The notes: generated from the sequence alone by a model not told the origin. Numbered from the stretch's first letter, positions 15,201 through 24,378 are shown. The stretch: DNA of 64,000 nt from Acidobacteriota bacterium (GCA_016125275.1 WGMB01000003.1:496001-560000), one strand, 5' to 3'. Numbers and translations are program-made.

Positions 15201-18200
15201 TCAGAACAACAACCGCAAGGAGATCTGCACCGAGCGGGGCCCGCCGACCGCTTGGATCGGGTTCTGGCCTCCACCCAGACCGCCGCGACCGAGCCCGGAC
15301 GAATACGGCTGGGTCGAGACGCCGAACGGAGCCTTCAACAGGTCGCCGTTGGGAGGGGCGAAGTTGGCGGTGTTGAGCAGGTTGAACATCTCGCCCCGCA
15401 GTTGCAGCGTGAACCGCTCGGAGACCTGGAACTGCCGACGCACGGCCAGATCGACTTGCCGCAACGGAAAGCCCCGGAAGGCGTTGCGCGGAAGGTTGCC
15501 GTTGGTCCCCGCGGGCGCCGCCTCGAAGGCCGCCCGGTTGAGAGCCCGCCCCCCCGGATACTGATCTCCCGTCAGCCAGAACGGCTGGCCGGGGACCACA
15601 TTGGCGCGAGCCACCACGGCTTCTGGAGACACGCCGGCGGAGAAGACGTTGACGACCGGTGCGGTCTGCAGTCGCCACACGCCGTCGACGCCCCAGTTCC
15701 GCGTCAGTGCCGGCAGGAAGCCCTTGGGGGACGGCAGGGCATACGAAAACCCTCCGGAGGCGACGTGGCGGACGTCGAAGTCCGAAGAAGCTCGATTGAC
15801 GCCGGGACCGTCCGACCGCCAGGGATAGGCCGTGGCGGCCTCAGAAGCGTCGTCGATGGAGTGCGAGTAGGTATAGGAGCCCAGCGCCTGCAGCCCTCCG
15901 CGGAGGTGCTGCTCGAACAGCGTCTGCAGCCCGTGGTAGCTCGAACGGGCGTCAGAGCGAACCAGTTCGTAGCTATTGACCCGACCGTTGGACAGGTTGC
16001 CGCCGAGCCTGCGCCAAAGCCGACTCCCCTTGTTCCCCACGTAGGAAACCTGTAAACTGCGCGAGCGCCCCAGCCCTTGGCTCAAGCCCACGCTCCATGA
16101 CGTTGTGCGCGGCGCGTCGATGCCGGGCTCGAACCCGCGAATCTGGCCGTAAGGCGCTTCCAGATTCAGCGGCACCTCCGAGAACTGGGAGCCCAGAACC
16201 GGGAACGGCTGTCCGAACGCGGAGAGCTGACGGCCATGCGGAGCCGCGCTGACGACGGACGTGGCCGTGCCGACCGGAATGTCGTAGTAGACTCCCGTCC
16301 CCCCGCGCAGGACCGTTCCCCAGTTGTTCGCCGTCGAAAGCCGATAGGCCACGCCGAGCCGGGGCCCGAACGAGTCCTTGGGAGCGTGGAACAAAGGAGC
16401 GTTGGCCGGGCCGACGCTGAGCCGGGTCGGATCGTCGGCGTTCAAGATCGGGTAGACGTCAAAGCCGTTGCGTCCGGTCGGTGCGGGATTGTAGTCCCAG
16501 CGCAAGCCGTAGGTCAGAGTCAGTCGGGAGTTGGCCCGCCACACGTCTTGCGCATAGAGAGACACGTTCTGGAAGCGCAGTTGCGCCTTGTCCTCCTGTT
16601 GGATCACGGTGACGATCGGAGATCCGCCGACCAGCCCCACCGGACCAAGGACGCCCCCAAAAATTCCGATCTGGCGGTAGGCTGCCGAAGCCAACTCCGG
16701 CGTCAGCGTCCGGTAGTCGGCGCCGAACTTGAGCTCATGGGAGCCGCGTAGCCAGTTCAATGCCTCCACAATGCTCCATTGCCCTTGGTGGCTGTCGGTG
16801 AACCGGCCGAGGTCGATCGACGGTAGCGAGTCGGTCGCGATGATGAAGCGAGAGTCGTCGAGCGTGCGGCCTGCCGGCAGAAGGGAGGCGACATCCGGCG
16901 CGGAGGATCCAAAGGAGTCGTCGAAGTACGTCTCGTCGAAGATGGTGGCCCGCGAGTAGTTCAATCGAAGGTCGTTCGTCAGCGACTCGCTCAGCATCCC
17001 CAGCACGCCGATGGTCGCGGACATCGTGTCCACGTCGAGAAAGTTCGCCAGGCTGATCGGCCCCGGAACGGGAACGTCGTTTCCGCGAACCTCCGCCGCC
17101 GAGTTGCTGAAGCTATAGCGCCCGAACAACATCGTGGACCCGCTGAGCGCGTGATCGACGCGGCCGCTGTAGGCCTCGAGCTCCGAGGGGTTGGAGTAGG
17201 ACGCGGCGTAGCGGCCGAGACCGCCGCCGACGTCCTCCCGATTCGGGACCGGGTAGATGTCGATGATGGGCCGGATCGAAGGGACGGCCGCGGCCCTGGC
17301 GGCCGCCGTCGGGTAGAACTGCGACAACGACTTGGGCTCCCGCAGGCGAAAGCCTTCGAAGGCTCCGAAGTAGAACGTACGGTCCTTGATGATCGGGCCG
17401 CCCACCGTGCCGCCGAAGTCATTCTGGCGCGTCGCCGGCTTGCCCAGCGCGTCGCGGTTGACGAACCAACTGGCGGCGTCGAGCTTGTCGTTGCGAAAGT
17501 AGTGAGACAGCGACCCATGCAGTTCGTTCGAGCCGCCCTGGGTGGCGATGGCGATCTGGCCTCCCGACAGCCGGCCGAACTCCGGCGCGTACGATCCGGT
17601 CAGGACCTTGAACTCGCGCATCGAATCCACTGGGACCAGGCCGGCCGTGGAGCCGGACGCGGTCAGCGCCGGCGCGTTGCCGTCGTTGCCCTTGAGCGCC
17701 GCCGAGACGAACGCCGGCAGCCCGAACGATGCGCTCACGCCGTCCACCATGAAGTAGGTCGAGGAGGCGCGATGACCCGAGACGGCGAAGCTGCCTCGCG
17801 ATTGATCCCGCTCCGCCGTCTGCACTACGCCCGGCGGAATCGCGATCAGGCTCTGGAAGCTGCGTCCGTTCAGCGGCAACTCGGCCACGAAGCCGTGATC
17901 GACGACGGCGCCGAGCTCCGGGCTGGCGTCCAGCGCTTCGCCGGTGAGCACGACCTGCCGAGTGGCGTCAGAGTCCACCGAGTCCAGCGCCAGGGCGATC
18001 TCGGAGCGGTCGCCCACTGTCAACATCACGGTCCTCGCCGCGCCGTCCTGGAAGCCGCCCGCCTTGGCTGACACCAAGTAGGACCCGGGAGGCAATCCGG
18101 ACACGGCGAATCGCCCTCGGTCGCTGGAAGTCGCCGTCCGGCTCGTGCCGGTCGCCTGCCGGAGGACGCTGACCGTGGCCCCTGAGATCGGATCGCCCGA

Positions 18201-18302
18201 CGAGGACTTTACCGTCCCGACGAGCGTGGCCGTGATCGACTGGGCCTGCATCGAGGCGCACAAGATCAGGGCGGACGTGAGACAAAGACAAGACCGGCGC
18301 AT
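15201..18302 (-). CDS. Oar-like TonB-dependent outer-membrane receptor
   Basis: A 1033-residue outer-membrane protein. The signal peptide MRRSCLCLTSALILCASMQA is followed by a carboxypeptidase-regulatory-like Ig domain (ATLVGTVKSSSGDPISGATV, residues about 25-105), a plug domain (ELPLNGRSFQSLIAIPPGVV, GGQIAIATQGGSNELHGSL) and a long beta-barrel ending in a terminal aromatic (SLRLLF). This is the TonB-dependent Oar class that is greatly expanded in Acidobacteriota and is thought to import large or polymeric substrates. Translation starts at 18302, where the signal peptide begins. The GGGAGG ribosome site lies 16 nt away and a perfect hairpin fills the gap (reported separately). Substrate unknown. 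Confidence 0.93.
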   Translation of the reverse strand: MRRSCLCLTSALILCASMQAQSITATLVGTVKSSSGDPISGATVSVLRQATGTSRTATSSDRGRFAVSGLPPGSYLVSAKAGGFQDGAARTVMLTVGDRSEIALALDSVDSDATRQVVLTGEALDASPELGAVVDHGFVAELPLNGRSFQSLIAIPPGVVQTAERDQSRGSFAVSGHRASSTYFMVDGVSASFGLPAFVSAALKGNDGNAPALTASGSTAGLVPVDSMREFKVLTGSYAPEFGRLSGGQIAIATQGGSNELHGSLSHYFRNDKLDAASWFVNRDALGKPATRQNDFGGTVGGPIIKDRTFYFGAFEGFRLREPKSLSQFYPTAAARAAAVPSIRPIIDIYPVPNREDVGGGLGRYAASYSNPSELEAYSGRVDHALSGSTMLFGRYSFSNSAAEVRGNDVPVPGPISLANFLDVDTMSATIGVLGMLSESLTNDLRLNYSRATIFDETYFDDSFGSSAPDVASLLPAGRTLDDSRFIIATDSLPSIDLGRFTDSHQGQWSIVEALNWLRGSHELKFGADYRTLTPELASAAYRQIGIFGGVLGPVGLVGGSPIVTVIQQEDKAQLRFQNVSLYAQDVWRANSRLTLTYGLRWDYNPAPTGRNGFDVYPILNADDPTRLSVGPANAPLFHAPKDSFGPRLGVAYRLSTANNWGTVLRGGTGVYYDIPVGTATSVVSAAPHGRQLSAFGQPFPVLGSQFSEVPLNLEAPYGQIRGFEPGIDAPRTTSWSVGLSQGLGRSRSLQVSYVGNKGSRLWRRLGGNLSNGRVNSYELVRSDARSSYHGLQTLFEQHLRGGLQALGSYTYSHSIDDASEAATAYPWRSDGPGVNRASSDFDVRHVASGGFSYALPSPKGFLPALTRNWGVDGVWRLQTAPVVNVFSAGVSPEAVVARANVVPGQPFWLTGDQYPGGRALNRAAFEAAPAGTNGNLPRNAFRGFPLRQVDLAVRRQFQVSERFTLQLRGEMFNLLNTANFAPPNGDLLKAPFGVSTQPYSSGLGRGGLGGGQNPIQAVGGPRSVQISLRLLF

Positions 18303-18324
18303 GTTCCGATGCTCGGAACCTCCC
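18303..18324 (-). promoter_or_regulatory. Hairpin between ribosome site and start codon of the Oar receptor
   Basis: In the minus-strand mRNA the GGGAGG ribosome site (18324-18319) is followed by GUUCCGA-GCA-UCGGAAC (18319-18303), a perfect 7-bp stem with a 3-nt loop, and then directly by the AUG at 18302. When folded, the stem brings the ribosome site next to the AUG; unfolded, the spacing is too long. Either arrangement could limit translation. The position is seen directly; the regulatory role is inference. Confidence 0.5.
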
Positions 18325-18466
18325 ACTCATCTCTTCGTCTGAACGACGCGGAAGCTTTCGGGTGTTTTAGGGAACAGGAGGCGCCGACCCGCCCCGGACC
18401 GCTCACCTTGCGCTTGGCGGCGATTCCGTAACCCGTCGGCAGGCGTCCGCGAAGCTACATGACAGA

Positions 18467-18946
18467 ATGAAAGCTCTGACCCGTAGACGCTTCACCCTCT
18501 CCGCCGCCGGCCTGCTCTTGGCCCGCGGCGCCTTCGCCGAAGCTCCCAGGAGATTTCCCTTGACCCTGACTGATAAGGAATGGCGCGAAAAGCTGTCCCC
18601 GGCGCAGTTTCGCGTGCTGCGCGAGCACGGCACCGAACGCGCCGGGACCAGCCCGCTCAACGCCGAGAAGCGCCGGGGCGTGTTCCACTGCGCCGGCTGC
18701 GACCAGGCGCTGTTCGACTCGAAGACGAAGTTCGACAGCGGCACCGGCTGGCCCAGCTTCTACGCGCCGATCGAGGGCGCCGTCGGCACGACCACCGACC
18801 GCTCGTTCTTCATGACCCGCACCGAGGTGCACTGCTCCCGCTGCGGCGGACACCTCGGCCACGTCTTCGACGACGGCCCGCCGCCGACCGGCAAGCGCTA
18901 CTGCATGAACGGCGTGGCGATGACCTTCGAGCCGGCCGAGACGTAG
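18467..18946 (+). CDS. msrB: Tat-exported peptide-methionine (R)-S-oxide reductase
   Basis: A 159-residue MsrB. The N-terminus MKALTRRRFTLSAAGLLLAR carries a twin-arginine signal (TRRRFT followed by a hydrophobic stretch), so the enzyme is probably folded in the cytoplasm and exported to the periplasm. All MsrB landmarks are present: the zinc cysteine pairs CAGC and CSRC, GTGWPSFY, HCSRCGGHLGHVFDDG, and the catalytic cysteine in RYCMNG near the C-terminus. It reduces methionine-R-sulfoxide in oxidised proteins using thioredoxin-like electron donors. The next gene is a periplasmic dihaem cytochrome on the same strand 30 bp downstream, consistent with a periplasmic setting. No MsrA is seen here. 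Confidence 0.95.
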   Translation: MKALTRRRFTLSAAGLLLARGAFAEAPRRFPLTLTDKEWREKLSPAQFRVLREHGTERAGTSPLNAEKRRGVFHCAGCDQALFDSKTKFDSGTGWPSFYAPIEGAVGTTTDRSFFMTRTEVHCSRCGGHLGHVFDDGPPPTGKRYCMNGVAMTFEPAET

Positions 18947-18976
18947 CGCGCGGCTTGGGCTAAGATAGCCATCGCC

Positions 18977-19741
18977 GTGCTTCGCTGGATTCTCTTCCTC
19001 GCTCTGGCCCCGGCGGCTCTCGCCCAACACGGAACGGCCGGGCTGGGCAATCCTTACGCCACGCCCGAGGACGTCGCCGAGGGAGCGCTGCTGTTTCGCT
19101 CGAGGTGCGCCGTCTGCCACGGCCCGCTCGGCTCGGGCGGCAAGGGCTCGGACTTGACGACCGGCGTATTCCGGCGCGGCTCCTCCGATGACGCGGTCTT
19201 CAAGACGATCGCCGAAGGCGTCGCGGGCACGGAGATGCCGGGCCTCGATCTCGACGGCCGCAGGGTCTGGCAACTCGTCGGCTACGTCCGCAGCCTCAGC
19301 GCCGGACGCGCCGCCGAGCAGGCGCACGGCGACGCTGACGCCGGTCAGGCCATCTTCTTCGGCCGCGGCGGCTGTACGAATTGCCACCGCGTCGGCTCCC
19401 AGGGCGGCGTAACGGGCCCGGATTTGAGCGCGATCGGGCTGCGCAGCTCGGCCGCCTTCCTCGAAGCCGCGCTGCTGCGTCCGTCCGAGGATGTGCGGCC
19501 CGAGGACTGGTTCGTCGAAGCTCGCCTGCCCGGCGGCGAAACCGTGCTGGGCCGCCGCCTCAACGAAGACAGTTTCTCGCTGCAACTGCTCACCGCCGAG
19601 ACCGGCCTGCGGTCGCTGTCCAAACAGGATGTCGCCGAATATCGCGTCATCAAAACTTCCACGATGCCGTCCTATTCCGAACGATTGACGGACCAGGAAG
19701 TCCGGGATTTGGTGGCTTACCTCGCCAAGCTCGGCCGCTGA
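18977..19741 (+). CDS. Periplasmic dihaem c-type cytochrome
   Basis: A 254-residue exported protein beginning with a GTG-initiated signal peptide (MLRWILFLALAPAALAQ). Two class I cytochrome c domains follow, with haem motifs CAVCH (near residue 39) and CTNCH (near residue 135) and likely axial methionines in TEMPG and TSTMPSY. The second half, with GPDLSAIG, EDVRPEDWFVEARLPGGETV and a C-terminal LTDQEVRDLVAYLAKLGR, resembles the haem-binding domain common in Planctomycetota and Acidobacteriota. Expected role: electron transfer in the periplasm, possibly to an oxidoreductase that is not in the window. It follows msrB on the same strand and may share its transcript. Confidence 0.9.
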   Translation: MLRWILFLALAPAALAQHGTAGLGNPYATPEDVAEGALLFRSRCAVCHGPLGSGGKGSDLTTGVFRRGSSDDAVFKTIAEGVAGTEMPGLDLDGRRVWQLVGYVRSLSAGRAAEQAHGDADAGQAIFFGRGGCTNCHRVGSQGGVTGPDLSAIGLRSSAAFLEAALLRPSEDVRPEDWFVEARLPGGETVLGRRLNEDSFSLQLLTAETGLRSLSKQDVAEYRVIKTSTMPSYSERLTDQEVRDLVAYLAKLGR

Positions 19742-19790
19742 GGCGCGCCTCGCAACACGATCGCAAAACCCTGCGCGCTATCATGACCGC

Positions 19791-20093
19791 ATGCCGAGCC
19801 GGTCGAAACTCACCGCCGAGCAGATCCAGGACGCGCTGGCCGGGCTGCCCGGCTGGACGCTGGCCGACGGCAAGCTCCACCGCGAATACGCGTTCCCGGA
19901 TTTCACCCATGCGTTCGGATTCATGGCCGCGGCCGCCACGCGGATCGAAGCCATGAACCATCACCCGGAGTGGTTCAACGTCTACTCCAAGGTCATCGTC
20001 GACCTGCACACCCACGACGTCGACGGCATCACTGCTTTTGACGTGGACTTGGCCGATAGATTGGAAGGGATCGCCGCCAAGTTGCTGGCATAG
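19791..20093 (+). CDS. phhB: 4a-hydroxytetrahydrobiopterin dehydratase
   Basis: A 100-residue pterin-4a-carbinolamine dehydratase. The active-site block MNHHPEWFNVYSKVIVDLHTH (written here in parts: MNHHPEW, NVYSKV, LHTHDVDG) contains the conserved histidines, and the fold begins with LTAEQIQDALAGLPGWTL, a typical family start. Length is normal for the family. It dehydrates 4a-hydroxy-tetrahydropterin made by aromatic amino acid hydroxylases, recycling the cofactor. No phenylalanine hydroxylase is in the window; many bacteria carry this gene without one, where it may serve molybdopterin metabolism. Confidence 0.95.
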   Translation: MPSRSKLTAEQIQDALAGLPGWTLADGKLHREYAFPDFTHAFGFMAAAATRIEAMNHHPEWFNVYSKVIVDLHTHDVDGITAFDVDLADRLEGIAAKLLA

Positions 20094-20165
20094 CCGTCCG
20101 CCGGTTCGGCGACGGCGGTAGAAGCCCCGTCGCTCGGCTCAGGCCGGACCGGGGCGAGGTCGACG

Positions 20166-21590
20166 ATGAGAAAAACCAAGATTCTCTGCACTCTCGGGCC
20201 CGCCTCGAGCACCCAGGACCAGATCGGCGAGCTCCTCGACGCGGGCATGAACGCCGTCCGCGTGAACTTCTCGCACGGCGATCACGCCACTCACGCCGAG
20301 AACATCAAGAGGGTGCGCGCCGCGGCCCTGCAGCGCCACCGCATGGTGCCGATCGTCGCGGACCTGCAAGGGCCCAAGGTCCGCACCGGCAAGCTCGAGG
20401 GCGGCGTCCCCGTCGACCTGCGGGCCGGCGAATCTCTCCGGCTCACGCCGCAAGAGCTGCTCGGCAACCGAGAACGCGTCTCGATCGACTACGGCTCTCT
20501 GTCCGCCGACGTCAAGCCGGGGGATTCGGTGCTGCTGGCCGACGGCTCGATCCAGCTCAACGTGGTGCGCGTCCAGGGGCTCGACGTCGTCACCGAGGTC
20601 CTCAACGACGGCCAGTTGGGCGAGCGCAAGGGCGTGAACGTGCCCGGCGCGGACATGCGGCTGCCCTCCATCACGGACAAGGACAAGGAAGACCTCAAGT
20701 TCGCCCTGTCCCAAAACGTCGAGTACATCGCGCAGTCCTTCGTGCGCCGCGCCAAGGACGTTCAACTGGCCAAGAACTTCATCGAATGGTGCGGCGCCCA
20801 GGCGCACCTGATCGCCAAGCTCGAGAAGCCGCAGGCGCTCGAAGATTTGGAGAAGATCCTCGAAGTCACCGACGCCGTCATGGTCGCCCGCGGCGACCTG
20901 GGCGTCGAGCTCAATGCCTGGCAGGTCCCGGTGGCCCAGAAACGGATCATCGAAGCCGCCAGTCACTGGCGCAAACCCGTCATCACGGCCACCCAGATGC
21001 TCGAGAGCATGATCCACGCGCCGTTGCCGACGCGCGCCGAGGCCTCCGACGTCGCCAACGCGGTCTTTGACGGCTCCGACTGCCTGATGCTGTCGGGCGA
21101 AACCGCCGTCGGCAAGTACCCGGCCGAAGCCGTCTCGATGATGAGCAAGATCATCGAAGCCGCCGAGGGCTACCGAGGCGCCGCGCGCCTCCAGCTCGGA
21201 CCGCCCCCGCGCGCCGAGGACGCCTTTTCGGCAGAGATAGCCCACAGCGCGGCCCGCCTGGCCGAGAAGCTCGACGCCCGCTACATCGCCGTCTATTCCG
21301 AGACCGGCTACTCGGCCACGCTGATCTCCAAGCACCACCCCACCTGCCCCATCGCCGCCTTTTCCAGGCACTCCGACGTATGCCATCGCATGAAGCTGCT
21401 GTGGGGAGTCCGCTCCAAGCCGGTCGGCGAGGTCCAGGACTTCGACGCTTTGGTCGTGGTGGTCGACACCATGCTGCAAGAGCTGCGCTGGGCGGACCCC
21501 GGCGACCTCGTGGTGATCGTCGCGGGCACTCCGCTGACCACCGGCGGCCGGACCGACGTCATCAAGTTGCACCGAATCGGCCAGGGCTGA
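20166..21590 (+). CDS. pyk: Pyruvate kinase
   Basis: A 474-residue pyruvate kinase. It starts with the classic KTKILCTLGPASST strand, then VRVNFSHGDHATH, the B domain, MVARGDLGVEL (Mg2+ and substrate site), the TATQMLESM signature, and a C-terminal regulatory-type domain ending in VIVAGTPLTTGGRTDVIKLH. It converts phosphoenolpyruvate and ADP to pyruvate and ATP in glycolysis. GAGG upstream of the ATG at 20166 serves as ribosome site. It stands alone on the plus strand with a convergent membrane protein gene only 8 bp beyond its stop. Confidence 0.97.
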   Translation: MRKTKILCTLGPASSTQDQIGELLDAGMNAVRVNFSHGDHATHAENIKRVRAAALQRHRMVPIVADLQGPKVRTGKLEGGVPVDLRAGESLRLTPQELLGNRERVSIDYGSLSADVKPGDSVLLADGSIQLNVVRVQGLDVVTEVLNDGQLGERKGVNVPGADMRLPSITDKDKEDLKFALSQNVEYIAQSFVRRAKDVQLAKNFIEWCGAQAHLIAKLEKPQALEDLEKILEVTDAVMVARGDLGVELNAWQVPVAQKRIIEAASHWRKPVITATQMLESMIHAPLPTRAEASDVANAVFDGSDCLMLSGETAVGKYPAEAVSMMSKIIEAAEGYRGAARLQLGPPPRAEDAFSAEIAHSAARLAEKLDARYIAVYSETGYSATLISKHHPTCPIAAFSRHSDVCHRMKLLWGVRSKPVGEVQDFDALVVVVDTMLQELRWADPGDLVVIVAGTPLTTGGRTDVIKLHRIGQG

Positions 21591-21597
21591 GCGGGCT

Positions 21598-22953
21598 CTA
21601 GCGAACCAGCTCGAAGCGGCTGATCGACAAGCTGGCGCTGCGCTCCTCCCGCGAATCGTCGAGCAGAAACCGCACCCGGATCTGGTCGAACTGCTGAATC
21701 GACGCTCCGGCGGGCACGGGGAAGCGAAGCCTCACCGGCGGCCGAAAAGGGTCCGTCAAGGCCTGCGCGCCCAAGCTCACCGCCCGGTTCCGGGTGTGCG
21801 TGGAATCGATGAGCACGAGCTCGAGACCGATCGTCGACGGCTCGGTCTCCCACCCCAGCAGCACCAGGTCGATCGCTCCGCAGCAGGAGAGGGCGAGGGG
21901 GGCGTCCAGCGGTTGGTTCGCCTCCATCACCAAGCCGCTTTGATCCACGGACCGGTAGCGCAGCGTGAGGGGGCTCCCGGGCTTGCGGAGAGCGTCCGGA
22001 TCGGGTCGCCGCATCGGCCGGAAGAAGAACCAGTATTCGCCCGTGAATGGAATGCTGGCCACCGAGTCCGCCGGAGCCACGCGAAACGAATCCGGACGGG
22101 GCCGTGGCGGAGACGGCAGCGACGGCTCCGCCTGCGGTTCCGCGGTCAGGATCACCGACGAATACTCCGCGCGCAGGTTCGCCAAGGCCGCTCGCGTCCG
22201 CGGATCGGCGTCGTCCGGGCCCGCGCCGCCCAGCAAGCCGCCCGCTTGCGGCAGCAGCGCCAAAATCGTCACCAACAGTCCCAGGGCGATCCTCTTGGCG
22301 AGTCTGTGCGAGGAGCGCTCGCCGGACGCCGTTCGACTGGGCGAGCCGAGCCCATACCAGGCGACCAGCGCGCAGGTCCCTCCGAACAGCGTTCCCGCCC
22401 AGGCCATCCGCCCGTCGCAGGCGAACAGGACGCTCAGGTAGATCCCCACCGCCGCGACGCGAGCCGCGCGGGCCCTGTCGATCGTGTTCTGCGACGCCTC
22501 CAGCGGCAGCAGCAAGCCCTTCGGAGGCTCGTCCTCCTCGTCAGGCCCCTCGAACTGTTCCTGCATCGCGCGGAACGCCTCCGCCCCGGCGACTCCCCCT
22601 GCGGCCGCCGCAACGAGGGCCGCCCAAGACCCTTGCACGCAGAGAAGCACGAACGGCGGAGCCCAAACGGCGACCGCCAGCAGCCGGTAGAGCAGGGTTC
22701 TGGACGCGCCGGGATCGATGCGGCCGAGATCCCGAAGCGCCCACCAGCCGCCCACGCCGGCGACCGCCAAGACCATCGCAAGGTAGATCGAACCCGCCAG
22801 GACCGCCGCGGCCGGACCGTCGGCTTGCCGCTGAAAGGCCGCGTGCGCGACCACGGCAAACGCCCCCGCCGCCGCCAGAGCGGCCAAAGCAGTCCGCTGC
22901 GGCTGCGGCGGAGCGCTGAGCTGCTCGTCGACGGCTCCCTGGAAAAGGGTCAC
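21598..22953 (-). CDS. Unknown integral membrane protein with soluble C-terminal domain
   Basis: A protein of up to 451 residues starting at a GTG. The first 250 residues contain about seven hydrophobic helices (for example ALAALAAAGAFAVVAHAA, VLAGSIYLAMVLAVAGVGGWW, VAAVGIYLSVLFACDG, IALGLLVTILALLPQAGGLL). An acidic/proline linker follows, then a C-terminal beta-rich domain with EYWFFFRPMRRPDPDAL and LVMEANQPLDAPLALSCC, ending in SLSISRFELVR. That domain looks like a carbohydrate-binding or jelly-roll module on the outer face, but no family is recognised. Start and exact membrane topology are uncertain. Confidence 0.7.
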   Translation of the reverse strand: MTLFQGAVDEQLSAPPQPQRTALAALAAAGAFAVVAHAAFQRQADGPAAAVLAGSIYLAMVLAVAGVGGWWALRDLGRIDPGASRTLLYRLLAVAVWAPPFVLLCVQGSWAALVAAAAGGVAGAEAFRAMQEQFEGPDEEDEPPKGLLLPLEASQNTIDRARAARVAAVGIYLSVLFACDGRMAWAGTLFGGTCALVAWYGLGSPSRTASGERSSHRLAKRIALGLLVTILALLPQAGGLLGGAGPDDADPRTRAALANLRAEYSSVILTAEPQAEPSLPSPPRPRPDSFRVAPADSVASIPFTGEYWFFFRPMRRPDPDALRKPGSPLTLRYRSVDQSGLVMEANQPLDAPLALSCCGAIDLVLLGWETEPSTIGLELVLIDSTHTRNRAVSLGAQALTDPFRPPVRLRFPVPAGASIQQFDQIRVRFLLDDSREERSASLSISRFELVR

Positions 22954-23025
22954 GCTGGCGGCGTAGACACCGGCGAGCCGGGAAAGGTTCCCGGCAATTC
23001 GAAACTCTCGGAGGCGGTCAGCAGC

Positions 23026-24363
23026 CTACCACTGCAACATGTTGGGATTGATGTTCACGCCCTTCAAGTTGCCCAGCAGCCCCAGCGAAAGGTAGTGCGG
23101 GGCGATCCAGTTGGCCGCCAGCGCCCGCAATTGCGTCGCCTTCACCGCTTCCATGGCGGCGATCTCGTCTTCCAGCGACAGCAGCTTGCCGAAGTAGCGC
23201 TCGGTGCGGGCCAGATCTTCCACGCGCGTTCGCAGCGAATCCACCACGCCCATCATCGACGCCTTCCGGGTCGCCTTGGCGCGCTCGAGCTCTTCGTCCG
23301 GCACCAGGGTCGTCACCAGCCGCCGCAGCTCCTGCACCACCTTCTCGACGGCGGCCTGCACGGACTTGCGCGACGCCCGCGCATGCACGGACAGGCAGCC
23401 GGCGTCGGCGAACATCGCCAGCTCGGCGCCGGCTTCGGTCACCGGCAGCTCCTCCTCGCGCACCAGGTTCGCCAACCGCGAGCCGGCTTCGGCCCCGAGG
23501 ATGGCGTTGAGCAGGCCGGCGGCGTGCCGATCCGGATCCGAAGCGGAGCAGGCCGGCACGCCGATGCGAAAGCGGATCTGCGTGAACTGCGGCCGGTTGC
23601 GCAGCGCCATGAACTTGAAGTTCGCCGGCGTGGTCGTGGAGACCCGCTTCTTGGGCTCCTCGAGCGCGCCGAAGCGCTCCTCGGCGAGCTTCAGAAATTC
23701 CTCGTGCTCGAGGTCGCCCGCCGCCACGATCGAGATCGCCTTGGGGTGATGGCTGCGCTGGTGAAAGCGCTGAATCGACTTCGGCTTGAAATTCTCGAGC
23801 TTGGTCTGCCCCTTGGAGGTCAGCAGTCGGCCCTTGGGCGGCCGGCACAGGCCGTGCCCTTTCCAGAAGCTGCGGTAGAACATCCGGTCGAGCACGAAGT
23901 CGGCTTCCTTCTCCGCCGCCCGCAGCTCCTCCAGGACGATCTTCGACTCGGCCGACAAAGCCGTGCTGGTCAGCTTCGGCTTCAGCGTCAACTCGGCCAG
24001 CAGATCGAAGGCCGCCGATAGCTTGTCCGCTTCCACCTGCGCAAAATAGGCCGCGTAGTCCCGGCCGGTCTCGGTCTCGACCTTGCCCCCGACGGCGTCG
24101 ATGGCCTTGGCAATCTCGGCGGCCGAGTGTTTCTCGGTGCCATGAAAGGCCATCTGCTGGATGAGGTAGGTCATCCCGCTTTCGGTGAGCTCCTCATAGC
24201 GCGAGCCGGCATTGACCCAAACCGAGAGCGAGACGCCCGCAGCGCCTTCCACGCGTTCGGTGATCACGCGGATGCCGTTGTCCAGTACGTTTTTCTCCAC
24301 GTCCCGGCGCAGCGGATTCACGGCCTTCGATTTCGCTTTGGTTTTTGCTTTCTTTGCTGCCAT
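23026..24363 (-). CDS. M16-family protein lacking the zinc-protease motif
   Basis: A 445-residue M16 (insulinase/processing-peptidase-like) protein with a lysine-rich start (MAAKKAKTKAKSKA). The two homologous M16 halves are present: NGIRVITERVEGAAGVSLSVWVNAGSRYE and later FRIGVPACSASDPDRHAAGL with the typical AGSRLANLVREEE. The inverted zinc motif HxxEH, expected in GMxHFLEHMxFxGT, is here GMTYLIQQMAFHGT (residues 63-76): both histidines and the glutamate are replaced (Y66, Q69, Q70). It should therefore be catalytically dead, like the alpha subunits of mitochondrial processing peptidase or partner subunits of bacterial M16B dimers. It follows the fucosidase by 15 bp, on the same strand. No active M16 gene is in the window. 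Confidence 0.85.
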   Translation of the reverse strand: MAAKKAKTKAKSKAVNPLRRDVEKNVLDNGIRVITERVEGAAGVSLSVWVNAGSRYEELTESGMTYLIQQMAFHGTEKHSAAEIAKAIDAVGGKVETETGRDYAAYFAQVEADKLSAAFDLLAELTLKPKLTSTALSAESKIVLEELRAAEKEADFVLDRMFYRSFWKGHGLCRPPKGRLLTSKGQTKLENFKPKSIQRFHQRSHHPKAISIVAAGDLEHEEFLKLAEERFGALEEPKKRVSTTTPANFKFMALRNRPQFTQIRFRIGVPACSASDPDRHAAGLLNAILGAEAGSRLANLVREEELPVTEAGAELAMFADAGCLSVHARASRKSVQAAVEKVVQELRRLVTTLVPDEELERAKATRKASMMGVVDSLRTRVEDLARTERYFGKLLSLEDEIAAMEAVKATQLRALAANWIAPHYLSLGLLGNLKGVNINPNMLQW

Positions 24364-24378
24364 GGTTTGGATAACTGT

